A DNA stretch of 64,000 nt from Pseudomonas canadensis (lineage in GTDB: Bacteria; Pseudomonadota; Gammaproteobacteria; Pseudomonadales; Pseudomonadaceae), in the NCBI RefSeq assembly GCF_000503215.1, contig NZ_KI628539.1:682001-746000 (forward strand). The letters run 5' to 3'. Both the position numbers and the translations under genes were made by a program. Under the pieces are notes generated by a model, which saw nothing but the letters and a program-made list of their open reading frames with translations, was not told where the DNA came from and made no database searches. Each line of letters starts with the position of its first letter. The stretch's first letter is position 1. Below are positions 1-12,999 of the stretch, one piece after another.

Positions 1-840
1 GATGCGCTGGTGGTGCCTGACCCGTACCTCGCTTATGCGCGGGTGTCGCATCTGTTTGATCCGAAACCCAAGGCCGCTGCCGGTATTCATCCGTCTGCAG
101 TCATTGCCGATGATGCCCAGGTTGATCCTGCGGCCAGTATCGGCGCCTTTGCGGTGATCGAGAGCGGTGCACGCATCGCGGCAGGTGTCACAGTCGGTGC
201 CCACTGCTTTATCGGCGCACGCTGTGAAATCGGCGCCGGCGGTTGGTTGGCACCTCGCGTGACCCTTTACCACGATGTGCGTATCGGTGAGCGTGTGGTC
301 ATCCAGTCGGGTGCCGTGATTGGCGGTGAAGGCTTCGGCTTTGCCAACGCCAAGGGCATCTGGAACAAGATCGCCCAGGTTGGCGGCGTACTGATCGGCG
401 ACGACGTGGAAATTGGCGTGAACACGGCTGTTGATCGCGGGGCCCTGGCCGATACGGTGATCGGCAACGGTGTGAAACTCGACAACCAGATCCAGATCGC
501 CCACAACGTGCAGATCGGTGATCACACCGCCATGGCGGCCTGCGTGGGTATCTCCGGCAGCACCAAGATCGGCAAGCATTGCATGCTCGCCGGTGGCGTA
601 GGGCTGGTGGGGCATATCGATATTTGCGACAACGTCTTCATTACCGGCATGACCATGGTCACCCACTCGATCACCGAGCCAGGCGCCTATTCTTCCGGTA
701 CCGCCATGCAGCCTGCGGCTGAATGGCGCAAGAGTGCAGCACGGCTGAGGCAGCTCGACGACATGGCTCGACGTCTCAAACAGCTGGAAAAGCGTGTTGG
801 GGACGTGACCCCTGGCGGTAATGCTTCATCAGAAGGCTGA
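1..840 (+). CDS. lpxD: LpxD, UDP-3-O-(3-hydroxyacyl)glucosamine N-acyltransferase (5' truncated by window edge)
   Basis: Third step of lipid A synthesis: transfers a 3-hydroxyacyl chain from acyl-ACP to the amino group of UDP-3-O-acyl-glucosamine in the cytoplasm. The frame is open from base 1; 279 residues are visible, and the family is about 350 aa, so roughly 70 N-terminal residues lie outside the window. What is visible is a left-handed beta-helix of hexapeptide repeats, the IAHNVQIG segment carrying the likely catalytic histidine, and a C-terminal charged helix (RRLKQLEKRV). It heads the lpxD-fabZ-lpxA-lpxB block. The family assignment is secure; the true start cannot be seen. Confidence 0.97.
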   Translation, partial: DALVVPDPYLAYARVSHLFDPKPKAAAGIHPSAVIADDAQVDPAASIGAFAVIESGARIAAGVTVGAHCFIGARCEIGAGGWLAPRVTLYHDVRIGERVVIQSGAVIGGEGFGFANAKGIWNKIAQVGGVLIGDDVEIGVNTAVDRGALADTVIGNGVKLDNQIQIAHNVQIGDHTAMAACVGISGSTKIGKHCMLAGGVGLVGHIDICDNVFITGMTMVTHSITEPGAYSSGTAMQPAAEWRKSAARLRQLDDMARRLKQLEKRVGDVTPGGNASSEG

Positions 841-951
841 TACCATTTCCATATCAAGTGTGCACAGCCGCTAGACTGCCTCCTTGATTTGCTAGCGGGG
901 CGTGCTTTTAGTTCGCCCGCCCCCAATCTTTATTACAGGCTTCCCCCCGAA

Positions 952-1392
952 ATGATGGACATCAACGAGATTCGCGAATACCTGCCTCACCGTTACCCGT
1001 TCCTGTTGGTGGACCGCGTAGTGGACCTCAATATCGAGGAAAAGCGCATTCGTGCCTACAAGAATGTCAGCATTAACGAACCGTTCTTCAACGGTCACTT
1101 TCCTGCGCATCCAATCATGCCGGGCGTGTTGATCATCGAAGCGATGGCCCAGGCTGCCGGTATCCTTGGTTTCAAAATGCTCGACCTCAAGCCTGCCGAC
1201 GGTACGCTTTACTATTTCGTGGGCTCCGACAAGTTGCGTTTCCGCAACCCGGTTACCCCGGGTGACCAGTTGATCCTGGAAGCCAAGTTCATCAGCTGCA
1301 AGCGCCAGATCTGGAAGTTCGAATGCCAGGCCTCGGTGGACGGCAAGCCGGTGTGCTCCGCCGAGATCATCTGTGCGGAACGCAAACTATGA
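952..1392 (+). CDS. fabZ: FabZ, 3-hydroxyacyl-ACP dehydratase
   Basis: Dehydrates 3-hydroxyacyl-ACP in fatty acid elongation, competing with LpxA and LpxD for the same substrate pool. 146 aa starting MMDINEIREYLPHRYPF. The hot-dog fold motif NGHFPAHPIMPG contains the catalytic histidine, followed by the IEAMAQAAG helix with the usual acidic residue. I chose the ATG at 952 because the upstream open frame is not protein-like and homologues begin MMDI. The 111-nt gap after lpxD holds a GC-rich inverted repeat (GGGGCG...CGCCC). Its stop overlaps the lpxA start by 4 nt (ATGA), so the two are probably translationally coupled. Confidence 0.97.
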   Translation: MMDINEIREYLPHRYPFLLVDRVVDLNIEEKRIRAYKNVSINEPFFNGHFPAHPIMPGVLIIEAMAQAAGILGFKMLDLKPADGTLYYFVGSDKLRFRNPVTPGDQLILEAKFISCKRQIWKFECQASVDGKPVCSAEIICAERKL

Positions 1393-2165
1393 GTTTGATT
1401 GACCCTCGCGCAATCATCGATCCGTCGGCCGTTCTGGCCGCCGACGTTGAGGTCGGCCCCTGGTCGATCATCGGCGCAGGTGTGGAAATCGGCGAGGGGA
1501 CTGTCATCGGGCCGCACGTGATCCTCAAAGGTCCGACCCGCATTGGCAAACACAATCGCATCTACCAGTTTTCCTCGGTAGGTGAAGACACCCCGGACAT
1601 GAAGTACAAGGGTGAAGAGACTCGTCTGGTAATCGGTGATCACAACATCATCCGAGAAGGCGTGACCATTCACCGTGGCACCGTGCAGGATCGTGCCGAG
1701 ACCACCCTGGGTGATCACAACCTGGTCATGGCTTACGCGCACATCGGCCACGACAGTGTCATCGGCAACCACTGCATCCTGGTCAACAACACTGCATTGG
1801 CCGGACATGTGCACGTTGATGATTGGGCGATCCTGTCCGGCTTCACGCTGGTGCATCAGTACTGCCATATCGGTGCCCACAGCTTTTCCGGCATGGGCAC
1901 TGCCATTGGCAAAGATGTTCCAGCGTTCGTCACGGTATTCGGCAACCCGGCGGAAGCGCGCAGCATGAACTTCGAAGGCATGCGCCGTCGCGGTTTCAGC
2001 GAAGACGCCATCCATGCCCTGCGCCGTGCCTACAAGGTGGTTTACCGCCAAGGGCTCACGGTTGATCAGGCATTGACCCAACTGGCCGAGCCGGCAGCGC
2101 TGTTCCCGGAAGTCGCGGTGTTCCGTGACTCGATCCAGGCGTCGACTCGCGGCATCACCCGCTAA
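1389..2165 (+). CDS. lpxA: LpxA, acyl-ACP--UDP-N-acetylglucosamine O-acyltransferase
   Basis: First step of lipid A synthesis: O-acylation of UDP-GlcNAc with a 3-hydroxyacyl chain. 258 aa, the usual length. It has an N-terminal hexapeptide-repeat beta-helix, the MAYAHIGHDSVIGNH segment with the catalytic histidine, and a C-terminal helical domain (GFSEDAIHALRRAYK). The ATG at 1389 overlaps the fabZ stop as ATGA. Only 2 nt separate it from lpxB, which indicates one transcript. Confidence 0.97.
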   Translation: MSLIDPRAIIDPSAVLAADVEVGPWSIIGAGVEIGEGTVIGPHVILKGPTRIGKHNRIYQFSSVGEDTPDMKYKGEETRLVIGDHNIIREGVTIHRGTVQDRAETTLGDHNLVMAYAHIGHDSVIGNHCILVNNTALAGHVHVDDWAILSGFTLVHQYCHIGAHSFSGMGTAIGKDVPAFVTVFGNPAEARSMNFEGMRRRGFSEDAIHALRRAYKVVYRQGLTVDQALTQLAEPAALFPEVAVFRDSIQASTRGITR

Positions 2166-2167
2166 TC

Positions 2168-3307
2168 ATGGCTAATCTGCGTATCGCGCTGGTGGCCGGG
2201 GAAGCTTCCGGCGACATTTTGGGCGCAGGTCTCATGCGAGCCCTCAAGGTCCAGCATCCAGCGGTTGAGTTCATCGGTGTCGGCGGTCCGTTGATGCAGG
2301 CTGAAGGGCTCACGTCCTACTTCCCTATGGAGCGTTTGTCGGTCATGGGGTTGGTCGAGGTGCTGGGTCGCCTGCGCGAGCTGTTGGCCCGCCGCAAGCT
2401 GCTGATCCAGACTCTGATCGAAGAAAAGCCCGACGTATTTATCGGTATCGACGCGCCGGACTTCACCCTCAATATCGAACTCAAGTTGCGTCAGGCCGGC
2501 ATCAAGACCGTGCATTACGTCAGCCCTTCTGTGTGGGCGTGGCGGCAGAAGCGCGTGCTGAAGATCCGTGAAGGCTGCGATCTGATGCTGACACTGCTGC
2601 CGTTCGAGGCCAGGTTCTACGAAGAGAAGGGCGTGCCGGTGCGGTTTGTCGGGCATACCCTGGCCGACGCGATTCCGTTGCAGGCTGACCGCGCGGCCGC
2701 GCGTGCCGAATTGGGCTTGCCTGACGGCCCGTTGGTCGCGCTGATGCCCGGTAGTCGTGGCGGCGAAGTCGGTCGCCTGGCCTCTGTATTCTTTGACGCT
2801 GCCGAGCGTCTGCAAGCCTTGAAGCCAGGCTTACGTTTCGTACTGCCTTGTGCCAGTCCGCAACGTCGGGCACAAATCGAAACACTGCTGGAAGGCCGCA
2901 ACCTGCCGTTGACCTTGCTCGACGGCCAGTCGCACCTGGCCCTGGCGGCCTGTGATGCGGTGCTGATCGCCTCGGGCACCGCGACCCTGGAGGCCTTGCT
3001 GTACAAGCGCCCGATGGTGGTGGCCTACCGTTTGGCGCCGTTGACCTTCTGGATTCTCAAGCGCATGGTCAAAAGCCCTTACATCTCCCTGCCCAATCTG
3101 CTGGCTCAACGCCTGCTGGTACCGGAGTTGTTGCAGGACGATGCGACGCCTGAGGCCCTTGCGCAAACTCTACTACCCTTGATCGACGGCGGCGAAGAAC
3201 AGACCCGCGGTTTCGACGACATCCATCGCATATTGCGTCGTGATGCCTCGAACCAGGCGGCAGACGCCGTGTTGACCTTGATCGGCCAGAAACAGGAAGC
3301 TTTATGA
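2168..3307 (+). CDS. lpxB: LpxB, lipid-A-disaccharide synthase
   Basis: Condenses UDP-2,3-diacylglucosamine with lipid X to the beta-1,6 disaccharide; peripheral membrane glycosyltransferase of family GT19. 379 aa. The N-terminal VAGEASGDILGAGLMRAL, the HYVSPSVWAWRQKR motif, the LMPGSRGGEV phosphate-binding segment and the ASGTATLEALL donor-site motif are all present. It overlaps rnhB by 4 nt (ATGA). Confidence 0.97.
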   Translation: MANLRIALVAGEASGDILGAGLMRALKVQHPAVEFIGVGGPLMQAEGLTSYFPMERLSVMGLVEVLGRLRELLARRKLLIQTLIEEKPDVFIGIDAPDFTLNIELKLRQAGIKTVHYVSPSVWAWRQKRVLKIREGCDLMLTLLPFEARFYEEKGVPVRFVGHTLADAIPLQADRAAARAELGLPDGPLVALMPGSRGGEVGRLASVFFDAAERLQALKPGLRFVLPCASPQRRAQIETLLEGRNLPLTLLDGQSHLALAACDAVLIASGTATLEALLYKRPMVVAYRLAPLTFWILKRMVKSPYISLPNLLAQRLLVPELLQDDATPEALAQTLLPLIDGGEEQTRGFDDIHRILRRDASNQAADAVLTLIGQKQEAL

Positions 3308-3936
3308 CGACGCAAATGGGCCTGGATTTCAGCCTGGTTGCCGAAGCCCACGAACTGGTCGCCGGTGTCGACGAAGTCGGGCGTGGACCTTTGTGCGGTG
3401 CCGTGGTCACGGCGGCGGTGATCCTCGATCCGAACCGCCCGATCCTCGGCCTCAATGACTCGAAGAAACTCACCGAGGCGCGCCGCGAAAAGCTCTACGA
3501 CGAGATCATCGAAAAAGCCCTGAGCTGGTCTATCGCCCGGGCTGAAGTCGAAGAAATCGACAAACTGAACATTCTCCACGCCACCATGCTCGCGATGCAG
3601 CGTGCGGTTGAAGGCCTGCACATCACTCCCAAAATGGCGATGATCGACGGTAACCGTTGCCCCAAGCTGGCCATGCCTTCTGAGGCGGTGGTGAAGGGTG
3701 ATAGCAAGGTGCCTGCCATCGCAGCCGCCTCGATCCTCGCCAAAGTCAGTCGTGATCGTGAAATGGCCGCGTTCGAATTGATCTATCCCGGCTATGGCAT
3801 TGGCGGGCATAAAGGTTATCCGACGCCCGTTCATCTGGAAGCCCTGGCTCGGCTTGGCCCGACGCCGATCCACCGCCGCTCCTTCGCCCCGGTTCGCCAG
3901 GCTTACGAGTTGCGCCAGAGCCTCAACGAGGCGTAG
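3304..3936 (+). CDS. rnhB: Ribonuclease HII
   Basis: Removes misincorporated ribonucleotides and RNA primers from DNA. 210 aa. The catalytic acidic pair is in GVDEVGRG (Asp23, Glu24); further conserved segments are LNDSKKL, MIDGNRCP and the C-terminal HKGYPTPVH. Its start is embedded in the lpxB stop, the usual lpxB-rnhB-dnaE order in pseudomonads. Confidence 0.97.
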   Translation: MTTQMGLDFSLVAEAHELVAGVDEVGRGPLCGAVVTAAVILDPNRPILGLNDSKKLTEARREKLYDEIIEKALSWSIARAEVEEIDKLNILHATMLAMQRAVEGLHITPKMAMIDGNRCPKLAMPSEAVVKGDSKVPAIAAASILAKVSRDREMAAFELIYPGYGIGGHKGYPTPVHLEALARLGPTPIHRRSFAPVRQAYELRQSLNEA

Positions 3937-3958
3937 TCGCAAGGCTGATGTTTTGCTC

Positions 3959-3990
3959 AAGGCCCGGTACAATCCGGGCCTTGTTGTTTT
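3959..3990 (+). terminator. Intrinsic terminator after rnhB
   Basis: A perfect 9-bp stem (AAGGCCCGG / CCGGGCCTT) with loop TACAAT is followed by GTTGTTTT. It lies between rnhB and dnaE, so it would separate the lipid A block from dnaE. Confidence 0.7.
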
Positions 3991-4009
3991 CCACGTATAA
4001 GAGATCACT

Positions 4010-7531
<3,522 letters not shown>

Positions 7532-7659
7532 CGGTCAGGGCACCTGATCTCGACTGAACATTTAATCTCGACCTAAACGCGCCTCTCCCTTAAGGTAGGG
7601 CGCGAATAGACAACCGGCTGGCCAGGCACTCCCTGGCCGTCGACCCAAGACGGACGCTT

Positions 7660-8607
7660 ATGAACCCGAATTTTCTTGATTTCGAACAGCCGATCGCTGA
7701 CCTGCAAGCCAAGATCGAAGAACTGCGCCTGGTCGGCAATGACAATTCGCTGAATATCGGCGATGAGATCGCTCGCCTGCAAGACAAGAGCAGCACGCTC
7801 ACCGAAGACATCTTCGGCAAGCTGACCAGTTGGCAGATCGCGCGCCTGGCCCGCCACCCGCGCCGTCCATACACCCTGGACTACATTCAGCATATTTTCA
7901 CCGAGTTCGACGAGCTGCACGGCGACCGCCACTTCTCCGACGACGCGGCGATCGTGGGCGGTATCGCGCGCCTGGACGACCAGCCGGTGATGGTGATCGG
8001 TCACCAGAAAGGCCGTGAAGTGCGTGAGAAGGTTCGCCGCAACTTCGGCATGCCGCGTCCGGAAGGCTACCGCAAGGCGTGCCGCCTGATGGAAATGGCC
8101 GAGCGCTTCAAGATGCCGATCCTGACCTTCATCGACACCCCGGGCGCCTACCCAGGTATCGACGCTGAAGAGCGCAACCAGAGCGAGGCTATCGCCTGGA
8201 ACCTGCGCGTCATGGCCCGCCTGAAAACCCCGATCATCGCCACCGTGATTGGTGAAGGTGGTTCCGGCGGCGCACTGGCTATTGGTGTCTGCGACCAGTT
8301 GAACATGCTGCAGTATTCGACCTACGCGGTGATTTCGCCGGAAGGTTGCGCCTCGATCCTGTGGAAAACCGCCGAAAAGGCGCCGGACGCTGCCGAAGCC
8401 ATGGGCATTACCGCCGATCGCCTCAAAGGCCTGGGTATCGTGGACAAAGTCATCGCCGAGCCGCTGGGCGGCGCCCACCGCGACCCGGCTGCTGCTGCCG
8501 CGACTATCCGCGCTGAACTGGGTTCGCAACTGGCGATGCTCAAGAAGCTGGACAACGAAGCGTTGCTGGCGCGTCGTTATGAGCGCCTGATGAGCTACGG
8601 TCTGTAA
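7660..8607 (+). CDS. accA: Acetyl-CoA carboxylase carboxyltransferase alpha subunit
   Basis: Pairs with AccD to transfer CO2 from carboxybiotin to acetyl-CoA, the committed step of fatty acid synthesis. 315 aa; begins MNPNFLDFEQPIADLQAKIEE in the usual coiled region. Carboxyltransferase signatures include FIDTPGAYPG and GEGGSGGALAIG. The 128-nt leader after dnaE contains a short hairpin (GGCCAGG / CCTGGCC, 7620-7638) close to the start. Confidence 0.98.
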   Translation: MNPNFLDFEQPIADLQAKIEELRLVGNDNSLNIGDEIARLQDKSSTLTEDIFGKLTSWQIARLARHPRRPYTLDYIQHIFTEFDELHGDRHFSDDAAIVGGIARLDDQPVMVIGHQKGREVREKVRRNFGMPRPEGYRKACRLMEMAERFKMPILTFIDTPGAYPGIDAEERNQSEAIAWNLRVMARLKTPIIATVIGEGGSGGALAIGVCDQLNMLQYSTYAVISPEGCASILWKTAEKAPDAAEAMGITADRLKGLGIVDKVIAEPLGGAHRDPAAAAATIRAELGSQLAMLKKLDNEALLARRYERLMSYGL

Positions 8608-8624
8608 GACTACGCAGGACCAAG

Positions 8625-8713
8625 TGTGGGAGCGGGCTTGCTCGCGAATGCGGTGGATCAGTCGACCTTTCAGTGACTGACACTCTGCATTCGCGAGCAA
8701 GCCCGCTCCCACA
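8625..8713. repeat. Paired REP element (TGTGGGAGCGGG type)
   Basis: Two perfectly complementary 27-nt arms, 8625-8651 and 8687-8713, face each other around a 35-nt spacer. Each arm starts TGTGGGAGCGGGCTTGC. It fills the accA-tilS gap and is typical of the REP/REPIN families of fluorescent pseudomonads. Confidence 0.9.
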
Positions 8714-8751
8714 TTTGCTTTGTGTATGCTAAGTCATTGCATTCCAGATAG

Positions 8752-10086
8752 ATGGCGGTATTTTTCATGAAGCCTTCCTTAGCCGCCAAACTCTTGCAAG
8801 TTCTGTCACCCTGGCGCAACGCCCCAGCCTGGCACATCGCATTCTCGGGTGGACTTGATTCCACCGTCCTGCTGCATCTCCTCGCCAGTCTGGCAAATAC
8901 CGAATCGCTCCCGCCCCTCCGTGCTGTTCATGTTCATCATGGCTTGCAAGCTGCCGCTGATGCGTGGCCTGCTCACTGCCAGTCGACATGCGACAGCCTG
9001 GGCGTGCCGTTGCGCGTGATGCATGTGCAGGTGCAACCCGGCGCCAGTCTTGAGCGTGCCGCGCGTGACGCGCGTTACCAGGTGTTTACCGAGGTGACCG
9101 GGACAGGGGAGGTGCTGCTGACAGGCCAGCATCGCGATGATCAGGCTGAAACCTTGTTATTCCGACTCTTGCGCGGGGCTGGTGTGCGCGGGCTGGCGGC
9201 TATGCCACTACAGCGCCCGCTGGCGGCTGGCTGCCTTGTGCGGCCCTTGTTGGATGTCTCGCGTGCAGAGCTGGAAGCCTATGCCGAGGCGCATCAGCTC
9301 AAATGGATCGAAGATCTTTCCAATGCGGACTCGCGATTCTCCCGCAATTACCTGCGCCATCGCGTGCTTCCTGTCCTGACGGAACGTTGGCCGCAGGCTA
9401 CCGCAAGCCTGGCGCGCACCGCCGAGCACCTGAGTGAAGCCCAAGACTTGCTGGATGAGCTGGCGCAGATGGACTTGCGAGCCGCCAATCAATTTTCGCC
9501 GTTTTCATGGCTGCATCTACCGTCCTTGGCCCTTGCACCTTTGCGCGAGCTTACCGACGCCCGCCAGCGCAACGCCCTACGCCACTGGCTAACCCCTCTG
9601 ACCCGTCTACCCGACAGCGACCACTGGGCCAGCTGGCATTCGCTACGTGACGCCAAGGGTGACGCGCAGCCCCTGTGGCGCCTGGCGGACGGTGATCTGC
9701 AGCGCTGCGGCGAGCGTATCTGGTGGCTGCCCTCCACTTGGTCGGATTTTTCTGACGCGTCGGTGAGCTGGCCCGATTCGCAAAACCCACTAGAGTTACC
9801 CGGCAATGGTCAGGTGCAGCTGACGGGCAGGGTGCCTGGAGGTCCATTGACGATCCGCTACCGCCAGGGCGGCGAAATCCTCGCAGTGCCAGGCCGCGGT
9901 CGGCGCGACTTGAAGCGTTTGCTTAACGAAAGCGGGCTGCCGGGCTGCGTCCGTGGCAGATTGCCGCTGCTGTACCAAGGCGAGCAATTGCTGGGCGCGC
10001 CCAGCCTTGCGGGACTCTGGCCGGCGCCGAGCGATGAGTGGCAATTACATTGGATGCCACAGACCTGCGATCAAGGTTTGAGCTGA
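8752..10086 (+). CDS. tilS: tRNA(Ile)-lysidine synthase
   Basis: Modifies C34 of tRNA-Ile(CAU) to lysidine so that it reads AUA. The PP-loop ATP-binding motif FSGGLDST is near residue 31, followed by HVHHGLQ and HRDDQAETLLFRLLRGAG. The C-terminal substrate-binding domain (GGEILAVPGRGRRDLKRLL) is complete. A second in-frame ATG at 8767 (MKPSLAAK) is a plausible alternative start; neither has a strong ribosome-binding site. The sequence upstream is a REP, so the promoter must lie in the short gap or further upstream. Confidence 0.95.
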   Translation: MAVFFMKPSLAAKLLQVLSPWRNAPAWHIAFSGGLDSTVLLHLLASLANTESLPPLRAVHVHHGLQAAADAWPAHCQSTCDSLGVPLRVMHVQVQPGASLERAARDARYQVFTEVTGTGEVLLTGQHRDDQAETLLFRLLRGAGVRGLAAMPLQRPLAAGCLVRPLLDVSRAELEAYAEAHQLKWIEDLSNADSRFSRNYLRHRVLPVLTERWPQATASLARTAEHLSEAQDLLDELAQMDLRAANQFSPFSWLHLPSLALAPLRELTDARQRNALRHWLTPLTRLPDSDHWASWHSLRDAKGDAQPLWRLADGDLQRCGERIWWLPSTWSDFSDASVSWPDSQNPLELPGNGQVQLTGRVPGGPLTIRYRQGGEILAVPGRGRRDLKRLLNESGLPGCVRGRLPLLYQGEQLLGAPSLAGLWPAPSDEWQLHWMPQTCDQGLS

Positions 10087-10359
10087 TAGCGCCTTTCCGG
10101 TAGACTACGCTCCCTTCTTGATACAACTTCTGTGGATTCTCTTGAATTGCAGCAGTTGCCGATTACCAAGCAGTCTTTGCTGGGCGATTCCAAAAAATGT
10201 GTAGCGATCAACGTACCGGTGTTTCATTGCTGGTCTGTCACCACGCGGCGGTTTTTTTGAAAGGTGCACTGTGATTAATGCAGGTGATCGGGGGCTTCGG
10301 CCTTCCTTCGCTTTCCCCGGCGGCTCGGACCGCTTTAACGCAGACTTCTAGGGTTTTTC

Positions 10360-11991
10360 ATGACGCGCTACATATTCGTCACGGGCGGTGTTGTTTCTTC
10401 ATTGGGGAAAGGCATCGCATCGGCTTCATTGGCGGCCATCCTGGAGGCGCGGGGACTTAAGGTCACCATGCTCAAGCTGGACCCGTACATCAACGTTGAC
10501 CCGGGCACCATGAGCCCGTTCCAGCACGGTGAAGTGTTCGTCACCCACGACGGCGCCGAGACCGACCTGGACCTGGGCCACTACGAGCGGTTCATCCGCA
10601 CGACCATGACCCAGAACAACAACTTCACCACCGGCCGTGTCTACGAGCACGTGCTGCGCAAGGAGCGCCGTGGTGACTACCTGGGTGCAACCATCCAGGT
10701 GATCCCGCACATCACCGACGAAATCAAGCGCCGCATCATCAAGGGTGCAGGCGATGCCGACGTGGCAATGGTCGAGATCGGCGGCACCGTCGGTGACATT
10801 GAGTCCCAACCGTTCCTCGAAGCCATCCGCCAGTTGCGTTTCGAAGTCGGCGCCAAGCGCGCGATGCTGATGCACCTGACCTTGGTGCCGTACATCGCCA
10901 CCGCCGGCGAAACCAAAACCAAGCCTACCCAGCACTCGGTCAAGGAACTGCGCTCCATTGGCCTGCAGCCGGACGTGCTGGTTTGCCGCTCCGATCACCC
11001 GATCGACATTTCCTCGCGTCGCAAGATTGCGCAATTCACCAACGTTGAAGAACGTGCGGTGATCGCGCTGGAAGACGCCGACACCATCTACAAGATCCCG
11101 GGTATCCTGCACTCGCAAGGCCTGGACGATTTTGTGGTCGAGCGTTTCGGCCTGCAATGCAACGGCGCGGACCTGTCCGAGTGGGAAGCCGTGGTCGATG
11201 CCAAGCTCAACCCTGAGCACGAAGTCACCATCGCCATGGTCGGCAAGTACATGGAACTGCTGGACGCGTACAAGTCGCTGATCGAAGCGATGAGCCACGC
11301 CGGTATCAGCAACCGCACCAAGGTCAACCTGCGCTACATCGATTCCGAAGACATCGAGAACCAAGGCACTGCCTTGCTCGAAGGTGTGGACGCGATCCTC
11401 GTTCCCGGCGGTTTCGGCCTGCGTGGCGTGGAAGGCAAGATCACTGCAGTTCAATATGCTCGCGAGAACAAGGTGCCGTACCTGGGTATCTGCCTGGGCA
11501 TGCAAGTGGCCGTCATCGAGTTCGCCCGTAACGTGCTGGGCTGGAAAGACGCCAACTCCACCGAGTTCGACAGCAAGAGCGGTCACCCGGTCGTGGGCCT
11601 GATCACCGAGTGGGAAGATGCCACTGGCGCGGTCGAAACCCGTACCGAAGCGTCCGACCTGGGCGGCACCATGCGCCTCGGCGCGCAGGACTGCCTGCTG
11701 GAACCGGGCTCGCTGGTTCACGACTGCTACGGCAAGGACGTGATCGTCGAGCGTCACCGTCACCGCTACGAAGTGAACAACAACCTGCTGCCGCAAATCA
11801 AAGAAGCTGGCCTGAAAATCTCCGGTCGCTCCGGTGATGGCGCGCTGGTTGAAGTGGTCGAGGCGCCGGATCATCCGTGGTTCGTGGCGTGCCAGTTCCA
11901 CCCTGAGTTCACCTCGACACCACGTGACGGTCACCCGTTGTTCAGCGGTTTCGTCAAGGCCGCACTGACGCAACACCAGAAGAAGGCGTAA
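10360..11991 (+). CDS. pyrG: CTP synthase
   Basis: Makes CTP from UTP, ATP and glutamine. 543 aa. The N-terminal synthetase domain begins TRYIFVTGGVVSSLGKG; the C-terminal class I glutamine amidotransferase domain has the nucleophile motif YLGICLGMQ and the HPEF segment of the catalytic triad. The 273-nt gap after tilS has no convincing gene; it probably holds the promoter. kdsA follows after 5 nt. Confidence 0.98.
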   Translation: MTRYIFVTGGVVSSLGKGIASASLAAILEARGLKVTMLKLDPYINVDPGTMSPFQHGEVFVTHDGAETDLDLGHYERFIRTTMTQNNNFTTGRVYEHVLRKERRGDYLGATIQVIPHITDEIKRRIIKGAGDADVAMVEIGGTVGDIESQPFLEAIRQLRFEVGAKRAMLMHLTLVPYIATAGETKTKPTQHSVKELRSIGLQPDVLVCRSDHPIDISSRRKIAQFTNVEERAVIALEDADTIYKIPGILHSQGLDDFVVERFGLQCNGADLSEWEAVVDAKLNPEHEVTIAMVGKYMELLDAYKSLIEAMSHAGISNRTKVNLRYIDSEDIENQGTALLEGVDAILVPGGFGLRGVEGKITAVQYARENKVPYLGICLGMQVAVIEFARNVLGWKDANSTEFDSKSGHPVVGLITEWEDATGAVETRTEASDLGGTMRLGAQDCLLEPGSLVHDCYGKDVIVERHRHRYEVNNNLLPQIKEAGLKISGRSGDGALVEVVEAPDHPWFVACQFHPEFTSTPRDGHPLFSGFVKAALTQHQKKA

Positions 11992-11996
11992 CCCTG

Positions 11997-12842
11997 ATGG
12001 CCCAGAAGATCATTCGCGTCGGCGACATCGAGATTGCCAACGACAAGCCCATGGTGCTGTTCGGCGGCATGAACGTGCTGGAAAGCCGCGACATGGCGAT
12101 GCAGGTCTGTGAAGAATATGTGAAGGTAACCGAGAAACTCGGTATCCCTTACGTGTTCAAGGCCAGCTTCGACAAGGCCAACCGTTCGTCCGTGACCTCC
12201 TATCGCGGCCCGGGCCTTGAAGAAGGCATGCGGATCTTCCAGGACATCAAGCAAGCCTTCGGCGTGCCGATCATTACCGACGTCCACGAGCCTGAACAGG
12301 CCGCCGTGGTCGCCGAGGTGTGCGACATCATCCAGTTGCCGGCCTTCCTGTCGCGCCAGACCGACCTGGTGGTCGCGATGGCCAAGACCGGCGCTGTGAT
12401 CAATATCAAGAAAGCCCAGTTCCTCGCGCCCCAGGAGATGAAACACATCCTGAACAAGTGCGTGGAAGCGGGTAATGACCAGTTGATCCTCTGCGAGCGC
12501 GGTTCTAGCTTCGGCTACAACAACCTCGTGGTGGACATGCTCGGTTTCGGCATCATGAAACAGTTTGAATACCCGGTGTTCTTCGACGTGACCCACGCGC
12601 TGCAAATGCCCGGTGGTCGCGCCGATTCCGCTGGTGGGCGTCGTGCCCAGGTGCTGGACCTGGCCAAGGCTGGCATCAGCCAGTCCCTGGCGGGCCTGTT
12701 CCTGGAAGCCCATCCGGACCCGGACAACGCCAAATGCGATGGCCCATGCGCCCTGCGCCTGGACAAGCTGGAGCCGTTCCTGGCCCAACTCAAGCAGTTG
12801 GACGAACTGGTCAAGAGTTTTCCGACGGTAGAGACCGCGTAA
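11997..12842 (+). CDS. kdsA: 2-dehydro-3-deoxyphosphooctonate aldolase (KDO-8-P synthase)
   Basis: Condenses arabinose-5-phosphate and PEP to KDO-8-phosphate for the lipopolysaccharide inner core. 281 aa. Recognisable segments are VLFGGMNVLESRD, FKASFDKANRSS, TDVHEPEQA and FFDVTHALQMPGG. The 5-nt gap to pyrG indicates co-transcription. Confidence 0.98.
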   Translation: MAQKIIRVGDIEIANDKPMVLFGGMNVLESRDMAMQVCEEYVKVTEKLGIPYVFKASFDKANRSSVTSYRGPGLEEGMRIFQDIKQAFGVPIITDVHEPEQAAVVAEVCDIIQLPAFLSRQTDLVVAMAKTGAVINIKKAQFLAPQEMKHILNKCVEAGNDQLILCERGSSFGYNNLVVDMLGFGIMKQFEYPVFFDVTHALQMPGGRADSAGGRRAQVLDLAKAGISQSLAGLFLEAHPDPDNAKCDGPCALRLDKLEPFLAQLKQLDELVKSFPTVETA

Positions 12843-12877
12843 GCTTCGTTTCTCCGGTAGAATTTCCCACGCTTTAC

Positions 12878-12899
12878 GCTCAGGCCTGCGGGCCTGAGC
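12878..12899 (+). terminator. GC-rich hairpin between kdsA and eno
   Basis: A perfect 9-bp stem (GCTCAGGCC / GGCCTGAGC) with loop TGCG, followed by CTTGTCG. The missing T-run makes it a weak intrinsic-terminator candidate; it could instead be a leader or mRNA-stability element for eno. Confidence 0.4.
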
Positions 12900-12999
12900 C
12901 TTGTCGTCTGCAAGCCTGCCTCGTTGTTCCACCCTTGCGGTCGGTCAAAAGATTTCCTTCAGCTGCGTCGTTTTCGTCAACTTTGGAGTGTTTACAACA

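Noticed and set aside
10426..11976. 516-codon open frame on the - strand opposite pyrG
   Set aside because: Exactly mirrors pyrG; CTP synthase is unambiguous on the + strand.
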